From: Burhinus oedicnemus
Taxonomy: Eukaryota > Chordata > Aves > Charadriiformes > Burhinidae
Length of the DNA: 64,000 nt
Assembly: GCA_008921705.1 (NCBI GenBank)
Contig: VFFE01007869.1
Coordinates: 1,466,506-1,530,505 of the forward strand
Direction: 5' to 3'
The notes beneath the pieces were generated by a model. That model saw nothing but the letters and a program-made list of their open reading frames with translations, was not told the origin of the DNA and did not search any database. Below are positions 1-7,926 of this stretch, piece by piece (position 1 is the stretch's first letter; each line of letters opens with the position of its first letter). A program made the translations under genes and the position numbers.

Positions 1-1032
1 CCCAATAAGAGTTGTCTACGGAAAACAAATCCATTATAAAGCAGATGAAGTCATCTTACAAATCCTTTTGTTTATCTGTACTGTATTAGATTTAATGTAT
101 GGCACATGTCCTTTTTATGTAGAAAAATGCTTTTATATAGATAGGTTGAGAAACTGTATAATTAATTACCTGTTCTGCAGGAAAGATCATCATTTGCATA
201 TAAGTATTCCAGTGCCTGTTGCATGTCAGTGAAATCACCATGATAGTTTGTTAGCTTTATTTTGTGGCACTCTTAAAGGGTCCCAAGGATCTTACTCTGT
301 GTCCTAAAACTATGTGAAATATATAGTCACTTTTTTAATATTAAGAAATAAGTTAGAATGTAAGGGTAATTAATGTCTTACTCTTGCAAGTACCGAACAA
401 CTGCTCCAGCACTTCAGGACCTAGCAGTTTTTCTCTTTGTGCCTAGTTCAAGAAACTGCTTGTTTAAGTCTTCAAATGTGAAAAAGCAAACAAGAACTGA
501 CTAATGAGATGTGACTTATGTGCTACTTTGGGCACAGGATAAAAAAATAAAATGGCTATGTCCTGTATAAACAAAGGAAAGCGTCTTGCAGAACCATTCC
601 CAGTCTGATATTATGTATTTAAAGAAATTTTTTGAAATTGCTACTATTGCAGTTCTCATGCTGGCTCTGATTAGATTATAGCATTCTAAATGTAAAAAAT
701 TATATTAGCATGAAGTAGTAGTTGGAAGCGTGTTTAAATTATTATCAAGATCTAATATTTTCATAGACAGCGATGTACAGGAACATATGCGTTAGATATG
801 GAACTGTACTACTACCTGGTAAGCCTAGTCCATGTATGTTGGCATCTCTGGAGATGAGGCAGGAAGCTAATGGAAGTTAACTGTTCCTATTTGTAATTTT
901 ATGGCTTAGGGATAACTTCAGTGGGGGTTTCATATTTTAAGTTTGTGAAGAAAATATAGTAGACTTGCAGTTTATAATTCATACTCATTTCCCTAAAAAA
1001 AAAAAAGTCCTATTCTCATTATTTTATTGTAG
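1..1032. other. Sequence upstream of first supported exon
   Basis: This is probably intron of the gene that continues to 7.4 kb. It is AT-rich, with no long open frame and no CpG island or promoter. Two short segments look exon-like. The first, 181-228, follows a good acceptor (ttacctgttctgcag), but its donor is weak. The second, 771-818, is listed separately. The gene's true 5' end is probably left of the window, because no promoter-like sequence is visible here. Confidence 0.5.
771..818 (+). CDS. Possible 48-base exon of the left-edge gene
   Basis: The acceptor reads attttcatagacag and the donor reads CTG|GTAAGC. Read in the phase needed by the next exon at 1033, the segment is open. It encodes MYRNICVRYGTVLLP and leaves one base that completes a Glu codon with the start of that exon. 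The phase match and the strong donor are the only support. A 48-base open segment is easily found by chance, so this is tentative. No protein feature can be read from it. Confidence 0.25.
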
Positions 1033-1274
1033 AAAAAATGGTTGACTGCAGTCATCTTGAAAGAAAGGCAGTGCAAAAGAAGAGTATTAAGACTATGAGA
1101 AGATCGCTTAGCTCCTGTAATCTACATGAGAAGTTCTCTAACCCTACTGAACTAACAAGCAACAAATATCTCCTTGAGACACAACTGCAGAAAACAAATA
1201 AAGATTCACAAGAACTGGACAGTGTCTGCAATAGTCAGAGTTTGGTTTTGCCTGTAATTACGAAGTGTTCATTG
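1033..1274 (+). CDS. Coding exon of an unidentified multi-exon gene (first supported exon in window)
   Basis: This is the first well-supported coding exon of the gene that ends at 7241. The acceptor is attttattgtag and the donor is TTG|GTAAAA. After two bases that complete a codon, the frame is open for 80 codons. It contains an ATG at 1038, whose context aaaaaaATGG would also allow initiation. The peptide is polar and basic (for example KAVQKKSIKTMRRSLSSCN), rich in Ser, Lys, Asn and Gln, with no signal peptide and no membrane segment. It resembles a disordered, cytoplasmic or nuclear-type region. It ends in phase 0, which matches the next exon after an intron of only 59 bases. I do not recognise the family. 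Homology to centrosomal or germline disordered proteins crossed my mind from composition alone, but there is no motif to support it. Confidence 0.6.
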
Positions 1275-1333
1275 GTAAAATATTTTATCTTTGATTGCTA
1301 AATAAAACTATGTTGCTTAATCTACTTTCACAG

Positions 1334-1480
1334 TTTAGCATGAGGCAGCGTACCATGTTCCTGAATCAGCTGAGAGATAGTGATAGTTGTATGGTTACTG
1401 TTAAATATTCTACCACTTTTCCTCATTCTCCTCCAGAAACCCTGCCCCAAAGCAATGAAGAGTACAGTTTTAATCAGAGG
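1334..1480 (+). CDS. Coding exon, unidentified gene
   Basis: This exon follows the acceptor aatctactttcacag and stays in phase 0 for 49 codons. It begins FSMRQRTMFLNQLRDSD and continues into a Pro/Ser-rich stretch (FPHSPPETLPQSNEE). The chosen donor is CAGAGG|GTTGTC, which is weak. It is preferred because it leaves phase 0 and gives a 70-base intron ending at a clean acceptor (ttgacag) whose exon also starts in phase 0. Reading straight on instead gives a stop at 1559. The peptide shows no known catalytic motif. The MRQRTMFLNQLRDSD part could form a short helix. Confidence 0.5.
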
Positions 1481-1550
1481 GTTGTCCCTGCCTACCATGT
1501 TTCATATGTAGGGGATGAAGGCCTCTGTGCTTTCCACTTTGTATTGACAG

Positions 1551-1659
1551 TCTTCTGTTGATGTTCAAAAAAAGCAAAAGAAAGAACAGGCTCGTCTCAG
1601 ACAAAAGAAAAAAAAAAAGTATATTGGAGGAGAAGGCAGTTTTTCCCATGTGTATCAAG
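1551..1659 (+). CDS. Coding exon with basic Lys/Gln/Arg-rich stretch, unidentified gene
   Basis: The exon starts after ccactttgtattgacag in phase 0 and reads SSVDVQKKQKKEQARLRQ, followed by a run of lysines and then YIGGEGSFSHVYQ. The basic, Gln-rich run looks like a single charged helix or a nuclear-localisation-like patch; that is inference from composition. Two donors are possible. CAAG|GTCACT, after 1659, leaves phase 1. CAT|GTGTAT, after 1649, leaves phase 0. If the frame is not spliced it meets a stop at 1695. The A-rich stretch inside the exon (1606-1618) is a likely place for sequencing or replication slippage. Confidence 0.45.
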
Positions 1660-1753
1660 GTCACTTCATCTCTCGATTGAAGGCCAAAAATTGTAGATAA
1701 TCTTATTAACCTACATTATTCGAATGTTCTTTTGCTGAAAATAAAATTGAAAG

Positions 1754-1832
1754 CAAAAAATCATGGAGGAGGTTGGGACATTAGATTTGGAGTTATTGTT
1801 AAACAGTATTACTTTAGTTGATGTACACAAAG
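1754..1832 (+). CDS. Coding exon with strong donor; 5' boundary uncertain, possible alternative start
   Basis: The 3' end is secure: AAAG|GTAAGT is a near-perfect donor, and the exon leaves phase 1, as the next exon requires. Upstream the frame is open from 1754, after an in-frame TGA. It contains ATG at 1763 in good context (A at -3, G at +4), giving MEEVGTLDLELLLNSITLVD. Three readings fit. It may be an internal exon starting at 1754 joined to the 1649 donor. It may be a shorter exon starting at 1785 or 1818 joined in phase 1 to the 1659 donor. Or it may be the first coding exon of a transcript with its own start at 1763. All candidate acceptors have poor pyrimidine tracts, which slightly favours the alternative-start reading. 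The peptide is acidic and Leu-rich, likely helical. Confidence 0.5.
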
Positions 1833-2809
1833 GTAAGTGAAAACAAAGAAAACTGCTTTTCATGTCCACATTGGAAGAATAGACTCAAATTCTCACAACA
1901 TTAGCCATTGAAATTTATAGGATTTTAAAGCATATATCATGCAAAACCATCATCCTTATGAATATATATTACACCAGGCTATCAGAATCATTAAAAATTT
2001 TATGAGCTGAACATTTTACTAATACAAACTTGCAAGGGCAGTTTATGAAGTTTACTGTTTCTTTTCCTGTTTCTAATATATTTGTGTTTTACTCAAGTTA
2101 CAGGATGTAGCCAAAAGACAGAAATCTGTTTCTACACGGTACTGGGGACTTGAAGGTTTCTTTGTAGGTGCAAACCCTAAACAAGTAACGCCTGAAGCAC
2201 ATTCCTCATTGTGTGCTGACTCTGGCCCTATGGAGAGTAGCATCCCGTTTCCAGGTAGTGGTGTATGAAGTCCTCGAACAACATACATATTTACCACTGT
2301 TGCTGTAAGACGTCCTTATCTTCATGTAGCTTGGTTCTAGCTTTTAGAAGTTGCTTCAGGGTAACAGTCATGCCAACACACAACTGGTGCTGTGGAAGGA
2401 TAAAATAAACGTACTACCTTGAGGTAAATTACATCAATGTAGTGTCATAGATATATGTACTGCTTTATATCCCCTGAGAATTTGGTTCCAGTAGGAATTT
2501 CTGCTGCTTTTTGTGCATAATATACATCACCAAAAAAAAGGTATCATTATCCTATTGCTTTTAATGGTGTATATGACACACCATGTGAAATGCTCAGTGA
2601 ACGTGAATACTGATTTGATCAAGTATATCACTTGAATTTAAGCTTGTTAGTGTGTTATATATGATTTTTTTTTTTTTTACATTATGTGCAGAAAATTTAT
2701 TGGATGACTTCTTTAAATCACACATATTAAATGGAGCAAATATAGTAACAGTAAATGCGTATTAACACAAAACCTGCAAATGATTTCCTCTAATACTTTT
2801 TAATTTCAG
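1833..2809 (+). other. Intron of the left-edge gene
   Basis: The intron is bounded by AAAG|GTAAGT and tactttttaatttcag. It is AT-rich. A segment at 2692-2750 after a strong acceptor (ttttttacattatgtgcag) stays open for about 20 codons, but its length breaks the phase of the next exon, so I do not call it an exon. No repeat is recognised. Confidence 0.5.
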
Positions 2810-2965
2810 GAGATGGAAAGTGGGTTACTGAAAGGAGCTTAAGTGAATACGCTGATGACTCTGTAGTTCAAGGTGTCTTAGAAAGTCAGTTGAATAGGCT
2901 TTCAAGTGGTTTGGAGACTCCAAATAGAATTTCTCCTCTGATGGTAGTGTGGAGGTCATACCAAG
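2810..2965 (+). CDS. Coding exon, unidentified gene
   Basis: The acceptor is ctaatactttttaatttcag and the donor is CAAG|GTAAGG; both are strong. The exon enters and leaves in phase 1 and is open for 51 full codons, while the other two frames are broken. The peptide includes DGKWVTERSLSEYADDSV and later ETPNRISPLMVVWRSYQ. It is mixed polar with a short hydrophobic patch near its end (SPLMVVW) that could pack against a partner. It has no recognisable domain. The clean splice sites and phase continuity with the exons on both sides are the main evidence that this is a true coding exon. Confidence 0.75.
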
Positions 2966-3930
2966 GTAAGGGTAGAACAGCTTTGAGCTCCTCCTTTACC
3001 AGCTTAATTTTTCATATGTAAAAAGTAGAAGTGCTTGTGATGATTCTGTTGAATTTAGGTCATTTTTATATCTTCATCTGTGTATTTGTATTTTGGGTGT
3101 AATGACTTCTATACATGGCACTGTTTTCATAAGCATGGGGTTTTGAGTTAAAAATTATCTCTTTCCAGCTGTCGCTAATACTTCTTTTTATTGTGCTTAG
3201 TTTCTACTCCTGCTTCTACCCCATTACTCCCCTCTTAGCTTGAATATTTAGATAGTAAGCTATCTAGAACAAGATTATGTATTACTGTGTGTTTTGCAGC
3301 ATCTAGTACAATATGTTTTTGATCTAATAAAAGTTTTCTTCATGCTACTGAAATAAGTCTTACTACATGAACTATAAGAAACAAGTAATGCATAACTGCG
3401 TATGCACTTTTTAGTTACTTTTCTCAGTTTCAACTGTCTCCATCGGAAGGAACGTAGCTTACATTATTTCTGTCATCTTAAGCAACCAGTTTGGCATTTT
3501 AATTTTAAAAATGCTTTGTGCGGAAATTGAAACTGTCAATTTGGAATCCCAGAAAAATATTCGAAGGTGTCTGTGTTTGATTCATGTTGTCTTAAATTAA
3601 AAAAAAGACAGAACCAAAGTTTTAAGCTTTCTACACACATTTTCAATCTCTTCCATCCCCCAAAATTTGTGCTATTGCACATAATAGTTAAATCCTTTTT
3701 CTTTTTTTTTTTTTTTGAAAGATACCTCTGAGGTATGAGGTGCTACTTCCCCATGTAATTGTAACCTCTTTATTAACATTTATTAATTCACAATCTTAAG
3801 CAAAATTAATAATCTGTTCCAATCAATTCATAATTTTAACTGCAATTAATATCATTAATGAGCTGAGATTAAATTCTCTTTGTGTGAAATCTTGAATTAT
3901 TAGAAGTTGTGACTTTTTCTGTTATTTCAG
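2966..3930 (+). other. Intron of the left-edge gene
   Basis: The sequence is AT-rich, with T-runs near 3700 and no recognisable repeat or second exon. It is bounded by CAAG|GTAAGG and tctgttatttcag. Confidence 0.6.
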
Positions 3931-4167
3931 GGAATTATTCTAGAAGACCTTCGTCAACAAATATGCTACACTGTAAACTGACTGGAAATTGTCCCACAAA
4001 CCCTCAGCCAAGACCAAAGAGTTCACCTGTGCATACGTTGAGAGTTAATACTGAGATATCAAAACACAAGTGCATTGATGTAACTAAACAAGATGAGTAT
4101 CTTTGGGAATATATTGCTGACCAAGAAGCCCTACTTACTCTGGAAGAAGAATTACTAAGTTACACAG
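3931..4167 (+). CDS. Coding exon with acidic helix-like segment, unidentified gene
   Basis: This is the longest secure exon: 237 bases with acceptor ttttctgttatttcag and donor ACAG|GTAAGT, phase 1 in and phase 1 out. The first half is Ser/Pro/Asn-rich and basic (GNYSRRPSSTNML, NCPTNPQPRPKSSPVHTL), as expected of a disordered linker. The second half turns acidic and Leu-rich (DEYLWEYIADQEALLTLEEE), a plausible amphipathic helix or short coiled-coil that could bind a partner. No family signature was recognised. Translation in this frame is uninterrupted, whereas the flanking introns are full of stops. Confidence 0.8.
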
Positions 4168-5018
4168 GTAAGTGACAATACTGGGGTTTTGTGGTTTTGT
4201 TTGTTTGGTTTTGGTTTTTTTTGTTTTCCTTGTGTTTAGTAGTAATGTAATGAAAACAAGTAGCTATTTCATTTGCCTTCTTAGATCTAACTGATTTTGA
4301 TGCAAAAATATTCTAAACCATTTGACGATGCAAGATTTATTTGTGGTTGAACAGTGATTTATTTCCATTTGGGCATACTTGAAATTACCTTTAATTTAGT
4401 AGAAGCAAACTGTTTCATGCAACTTCTGTAAGTTTTTTTTACCCCCGTGCAACTTTCTTAAGATTTTGGCCCTTGCATTTTTGTTGCAAAAATCTGCAAG
4501 ATGAGCTAGGTCCTATTTCAGATCACGAATTTCATTTAAATAAGTATCCTCTCTTTGGATGTTTAATAACGAACACCACAGCTGTTCTTAGAAGCTAGAC
4601 GTGATTTGATGCAACGGTAGCAAGAAAGATGCACAGGAAATTTTATAAATCTCTCTTGATGAGAACTGCCACTAATAAGGCACAATAGACATGGTATTAC
4701 CCCTCATTTTGGGTTTGACTCAACCCCCTTTCCTCTGTCTTTTTAAGTCCATCTCCTTGTTTTTTGGGAAGGTGGAGGGGGGGAACAGTGGCGGGCACCC
4801 AAGGTCAGTTTGTTACAGTTGAACAGAATGACTGAGTTCTGGTTTTGTTCTTTAAATACTGGAAAAAAATGATTGGGATGCTTCTGTTCCATCTCAATGA
4901 GGAGATGGGTCAAGTGTCTAAGACACTTTGTGCCATAAGCAGCCTTGATAGATTGCATCTCTTAGGCTGTGACACCGTCCCTCCCTTCTGAGTTGCTATG
5001 GTGCTTTTATATTGGCAG
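4168..5018 (+). other. Intron of the left-edge gene
   Basis: The intron begins GTAAGTG. It contains a TTTGTTTGGTTTTGG-type T/G-rich stretch just after the donor and a G-run at 4776-4783. Nothing in it looks like a gene or a repeat family. Confidence 0.55.
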
Positions 5019-5051
5019 GTCCTGGCTGTGATGCATCTTCAGCAAACAAAG
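5019..5051 (+). CDS. Probable 33-base microexon of the left-edge gene
   Basis: The acceptor ttttatattggcag and the donor AAAG|GTACTC bracket 33 bases that enter and leave in phase 1. The exon could therefore be included or skipped without changing the downstream frame. It would insert 11 residues, PGCDASSANKG after a shared Gly codon. Both splice sites are reasonable and the phase match is exact, but 33 open bases carry little statistical weight. It may be an alternatively spliced cassette. Confidence 0.4.
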
Positions 5052-5331
5052 GTACTCCGGATTCCAGAGTGTTCTGTCTTTTAATATGTTTTTACCTTAG
5101 GTTATGCTGTATTTTTTTCATGCGGCTCTTCTCTGAGGCTTCCAAATACTGCATTTCAGGACAGTTGTCCTTTGTTTTTTGATATGTACTCATCCATGTG
5201 TCTGGAAGAGTTGCTGTTGTTAATGCTTGAAGAATGAAATCCATGCTGAATATATGCTCAGACAAGACTAGGGAGGGAGGTTATTGTTGAACTGCCCCAT
5301 TCTTTCTTTCCCTTTTCATTCCACTTTCTTG

Positions 5332-5588
5332 GAATCATAGAATCATCTAGGTTGGAAGGGACCTTTAAGATCATCGAGTCCAACCATCAGCCTAACACTG
5401 CCAAAACCACCGCTAAACCGTGTACCTCAGCCACGTCCACCCGTCTTTTAAATACCTCTAGGGATGGCGATTCCACCGCTTCCCTGGGCAGCCTGTTGCA
5501 ATGTTTGACGACCCTTTCCGTGAAGAAGTTTTTCCTAATATCCAATCTAAACCTCCCGTGGTGCAACTTGAGGCCATTTCCTCGTCCT
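5332..5588 (-). mobile_element. CR1 LINE 3' fragment (truncated, antisense in intron)
   Basis: On the plus strand the segment begins atcatagaatcatctaggtt and runs through ttggaagggacctttaagat, ccaccgctaaaccgtg, ggcagcctgttgcaatg and gaggccatttcctcgtcc. This is the reverse complement of the well-known CR1 3' untranslated end, so the element lies on the minus strand. Only the last ~260 bases are present, the usual 5' truncation of CR1 copies. It carries no coding capacity apart from chance frames. It lies antisense in the intron between 5051 and 6077 and is one of the best indicators of an avian genome. Confidence 0.93.
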
Positions 5589-6076
5589 AATACTTTTCAC
5601 TTATAAATAAGTTCATAGCAGAGAATTATGGCTAGCTGGGAAAATAGTAACATACTTGCATGCACATTGTCTAAGAAGCACAGACTGTGACCCCAGTTGA
5701 TCATCTTTTTATATTGGTGGATGTGGGATATATCCTGTTACTCTGTTTTGAATACATAGCACCATTAGTCAGCTACCTGGGTTCTACGTTTGCTGCTGTA
5801 TTTTGAGGTTGCATAGCTGTTATATAAGGTTTCATACTGTACTGGCATAAACATCTTCAAAGCAAATGCTCTCCATTCCTTCTAATGATAGAGGAACCAT
5901 ATAGAAAAAGTTCTGATTTATTTGAGGCTTGTAGTGACATCCTTCATTAGCTAGAGTTGTTTTGAGACTTTTAATGGCAAGTTTTTGTTGATAGTGTGAA
6001 ATTCTTTAAAATTGATAGTGTAGATACTGCATTTTGTTGTTTATGTTTGTTCCTGAAATGACCTAAAATATTTCAG
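5589..6076 (+). other. Intron remainder after CR1
   Basis: Unique-looking AT-rich intron sequence leads to the acceptor gacctaaaatatttcag. No exon or repeat was recognised. Confidence 0.55.
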
Positions 6077-6212
6077 GTCCTGAAAAACATTACAGCTTAA
6101 CTTCTGAAGACATAACCTCCTCCGGCAGACACTCAGGAAAGATATGTAGAAATACTACAGATTTCCATAAAAACCTGGAGCTAAAAGACCAAAGCAGAGT
6201 TGATACTCTCAG
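6077..6212 (+). CDS. Coding exon, unidentified gene
   Basis: The acceptor is taaaatatttcag and the donor is CTCAG|GTAAGT. The exon enters in phase 1, which matches either 4167 or 5051, and leaves in phase 2. The frame is open for 44 codons: PEKHYSLTSEDITSSGRHSG followed by a polar Lys/Asp-rich stretch ending SRVDTL. It is highly hydrophilic, Ser/Thr-rich and probably disordered, with several possible phosphorylation sites such as SLTSED; the last point is inference. The two strong splice sites and the phase agreement with the terminal exon support it. Confidence 0.78.
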
Positions 6213-7165
6213 GTAAGTTAAACTTGCTGAGTTTGTTTTTATGATATTGTAAAATGCTCAATATGCCAGACCTCTTGCCAGAACTGAAATAAAAACAGTC
6301 TTGACTTTCTGATTGTACTTTACATGCTGCATGACCTATTTTGTATCTTGGTGTTCTAAAGCCAGTACTCTCAGGCAGCTCAGATTAAGAATTAAGTGAT
6401 ATATTTTGTTGCTGAGACTCCAAATTTTGGGATTATGGTTTTTTAATGCATTAGCTATATGACACTGAGATTTATAAAGTATGTCTATTACAAATTTAAG
6501 TTCTTTGGATGTAAGGTACCTTTAAAAAGAACAGTTGTGAACAGGTGAGCCAATAACATTTATTTAATCTATGATATATCTGTTACGTTGCCTTGGAGAC
6601 TATGGAGATGACTGGAAACAAGGAAGTTCCCCAAAGTTGTCTGTCTGTGGTTTCTTACTATGATCTCATAACCAGTAAGGGTCAGTGAGACACTGTGAGG
6701 TTAACTACATGCTGTGTGAATATAGCCGATTCAGAGATTTGTGGTTCATTGGTTTTTTCTGGTGTGGGGTTGTTTTGGTTTTTTTTTTGAGTGTTCATAA
6801 TACTGAAATTGCAGGTCAGTAGAAAACTAAACAATATTTGCAAATAGTGCAGATAGTATAAATGAGATCCACTTTCCTAGCTTAGCTGTTCTAGGATGTG
6901 GGTTTTCTCTATTAAGACACAATAGTGACAATGTTATTTACTTTCTACTTGTTTAAGTGGTGTGAAAATGTATGTGAAAAAAACAGAGGGGGGGGAAAAA
7001 AAGACTATAGTAGCTTGTAATGTATGTATACTTGCAAAATATACAGCAAAAGCTATTTTCATGCCTTTTAGTTCCACATATGTGAACATATGTCACTAAG
7101 GCTTAAAGCAGAGTAGCTTGAGGAATTTGAGCTGCTGAAAATCACTGTGGTATGTTTCTTTTAAG
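6213..7165 (+). other. Last intron of the left-edge gene
   Basis: The sequence is AT-rich and begins GTAAGTT, with T-runs near 6780 and a G/A-run near 6989-7002. The 3' acceptor is tggtatgtttcttttaag. No repeat family was recognised. Confidence 0.55.
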
Positions 7166-7241
7166 GGGCTGGGATGAAAGCCAAGTGGATGGTGAGGAAG
7201 AAATTCTGGAGGATAATCAACAAGTTCTTGCATTACAGTGA
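7166..7241 (+). CDS. Terminal coding exon and stop codon, unidentified gene
   Basis: The acceptor gtatgtttcttttaag is pyrimidine-rich. The exon supplies the base that completes the Arg codon left by 6212, then reads GWDESQVDGEEEILEDNQQV with a final LALQ and a TGA at 7239-7241. The C-terminus is strongly acidic. Another frame of the same stretch is open for about 58 codons, but it does not fit the splice phase. The 3' untranslated region is short, with the poly(A) signal about 120 bases downstream. Together the supported exons would encode at least about 400 residues, and more lie upstream. Confidence 0.75.
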
Positions 7242-7390
7242 ACGTGCAGAGAACAATGCAATTTCTATCTTTGCGCATCATATAAAACTAAGAAGCAGGC
7301 GAAGAGTTGTCTTGAGCGCTGCTCAAGATACTATTTATTAAGGATTATTTTGTAAAACTGTCAATAAAAATTCTTAAAAATCCCTTGATT
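7242..7390 (+). other. 3' untranslated region of the left-edge gene
   Basis: The 3' UTR is short and AT-rich, running from the TGA to the likely cleavage site after the AATAAA at 7363. A T-rich downstream element follows (gattttttttgcttttttatt). Confidence 0.6.
7363..7368 (+). promoter_or_regulatory. Poly(A) signal AATAAA
   Basis: A canonical AATAAA lies in ctgtcaataaaaattc, about 120 bases after the stop codon, with a T-rich downstream region. Its position fits the end of the transcript. Confidence 0.7.
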
Positions 7391-7809
7391 TTTTTTGCTT
7401 TTTTATTAGTATGAAGAAGTAACAGAATAAAAGAAAAGTGGTCTTCTGCTGTTATTTCTTAGGCTATTTTTATTCTTTAATTTTTATTTAATATAAGGAT
7501 CCTTGCCCGCAGCTTAAATTTTATGTCTCCAAGTGCAGTTTTACATTGCCAGCCCGAGATGTAATGTGCAAGAGGTATTCATGCAGTGCTCTTAAATGGG
7601 GGTGTCTCAATTTGGCCAAGTTTACATGGTGAGATGCACAGTAGAAAGTCTAGTATACTTTACTCCCTGTCATATATTTTACCACTAAGGGAGTTTTGCC
7701 TTCCAGAATAGAAATTAAGTTTTACACAGTATATTTTACTTCTTCTGTTACACTCCTTTCTTTTTAATTTCAGCAGGCAGCATATACTAGCAGTAAACTT
7801 GGCTCCTTG
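7391..7809. other. Intergenic sequence just 3' of the gene
   Basis: The sequence is AT-rich, with no open frame of note and no repeat recognised. Confidence 0.5.
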
Positions 7810-7926
7810 TCATAGAATCATAAAATTGTTTAAGTTGCAAAAGACTTTAAAGATTGAGTCCAACTGTTAACCTAGCACTGCCAAGTCCACCGCTAAACCG
7901 TGTCCCTCAGCACTACATCTACACGA
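7810..7926 (-). mobile_element. Short CR1 LINE 3' fragment
   Basis: The plus strand starts tcatagaatcataaaattg and continues through gattgagtccaactgttaac, cactgccaagtccaccgcta and cagcactacatctacacg. This matches the reverse complement of the CR1 3' end, diverged more than the copy at 5.3 kb and truncated to about 117 bases. A local near-repeat (gatgcaatctatgcaatgtg) follows it. Confidence 0.85.

Noticed and set aside
1295..1561. Continuous open frame across 1480 to 1561
   Set aside because: The part after 1480 reaches a stop at 1559, and only a splice at 1480/1551 keeps the downstream phases. The part before 1334 is intron.
2692..2750. Possible exon after a strong acceptor at 2691
   Set aside because: It would leave phase 0 before an exon that needs phase 1, and the donor is weak.
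5352..5606. 84-codon plus-strand frame
   Set aside because: It lies almost wholly inside the antisense CR1 fragment and is a chance frame in repeat sequence.
7166..7340. Alternative 58-codon frame in the terminal exon
   Set aside because: It does not fit the phase left by the exon ending at 6212. The chosen frame ends in a normal stop with an acidic C-terminus.
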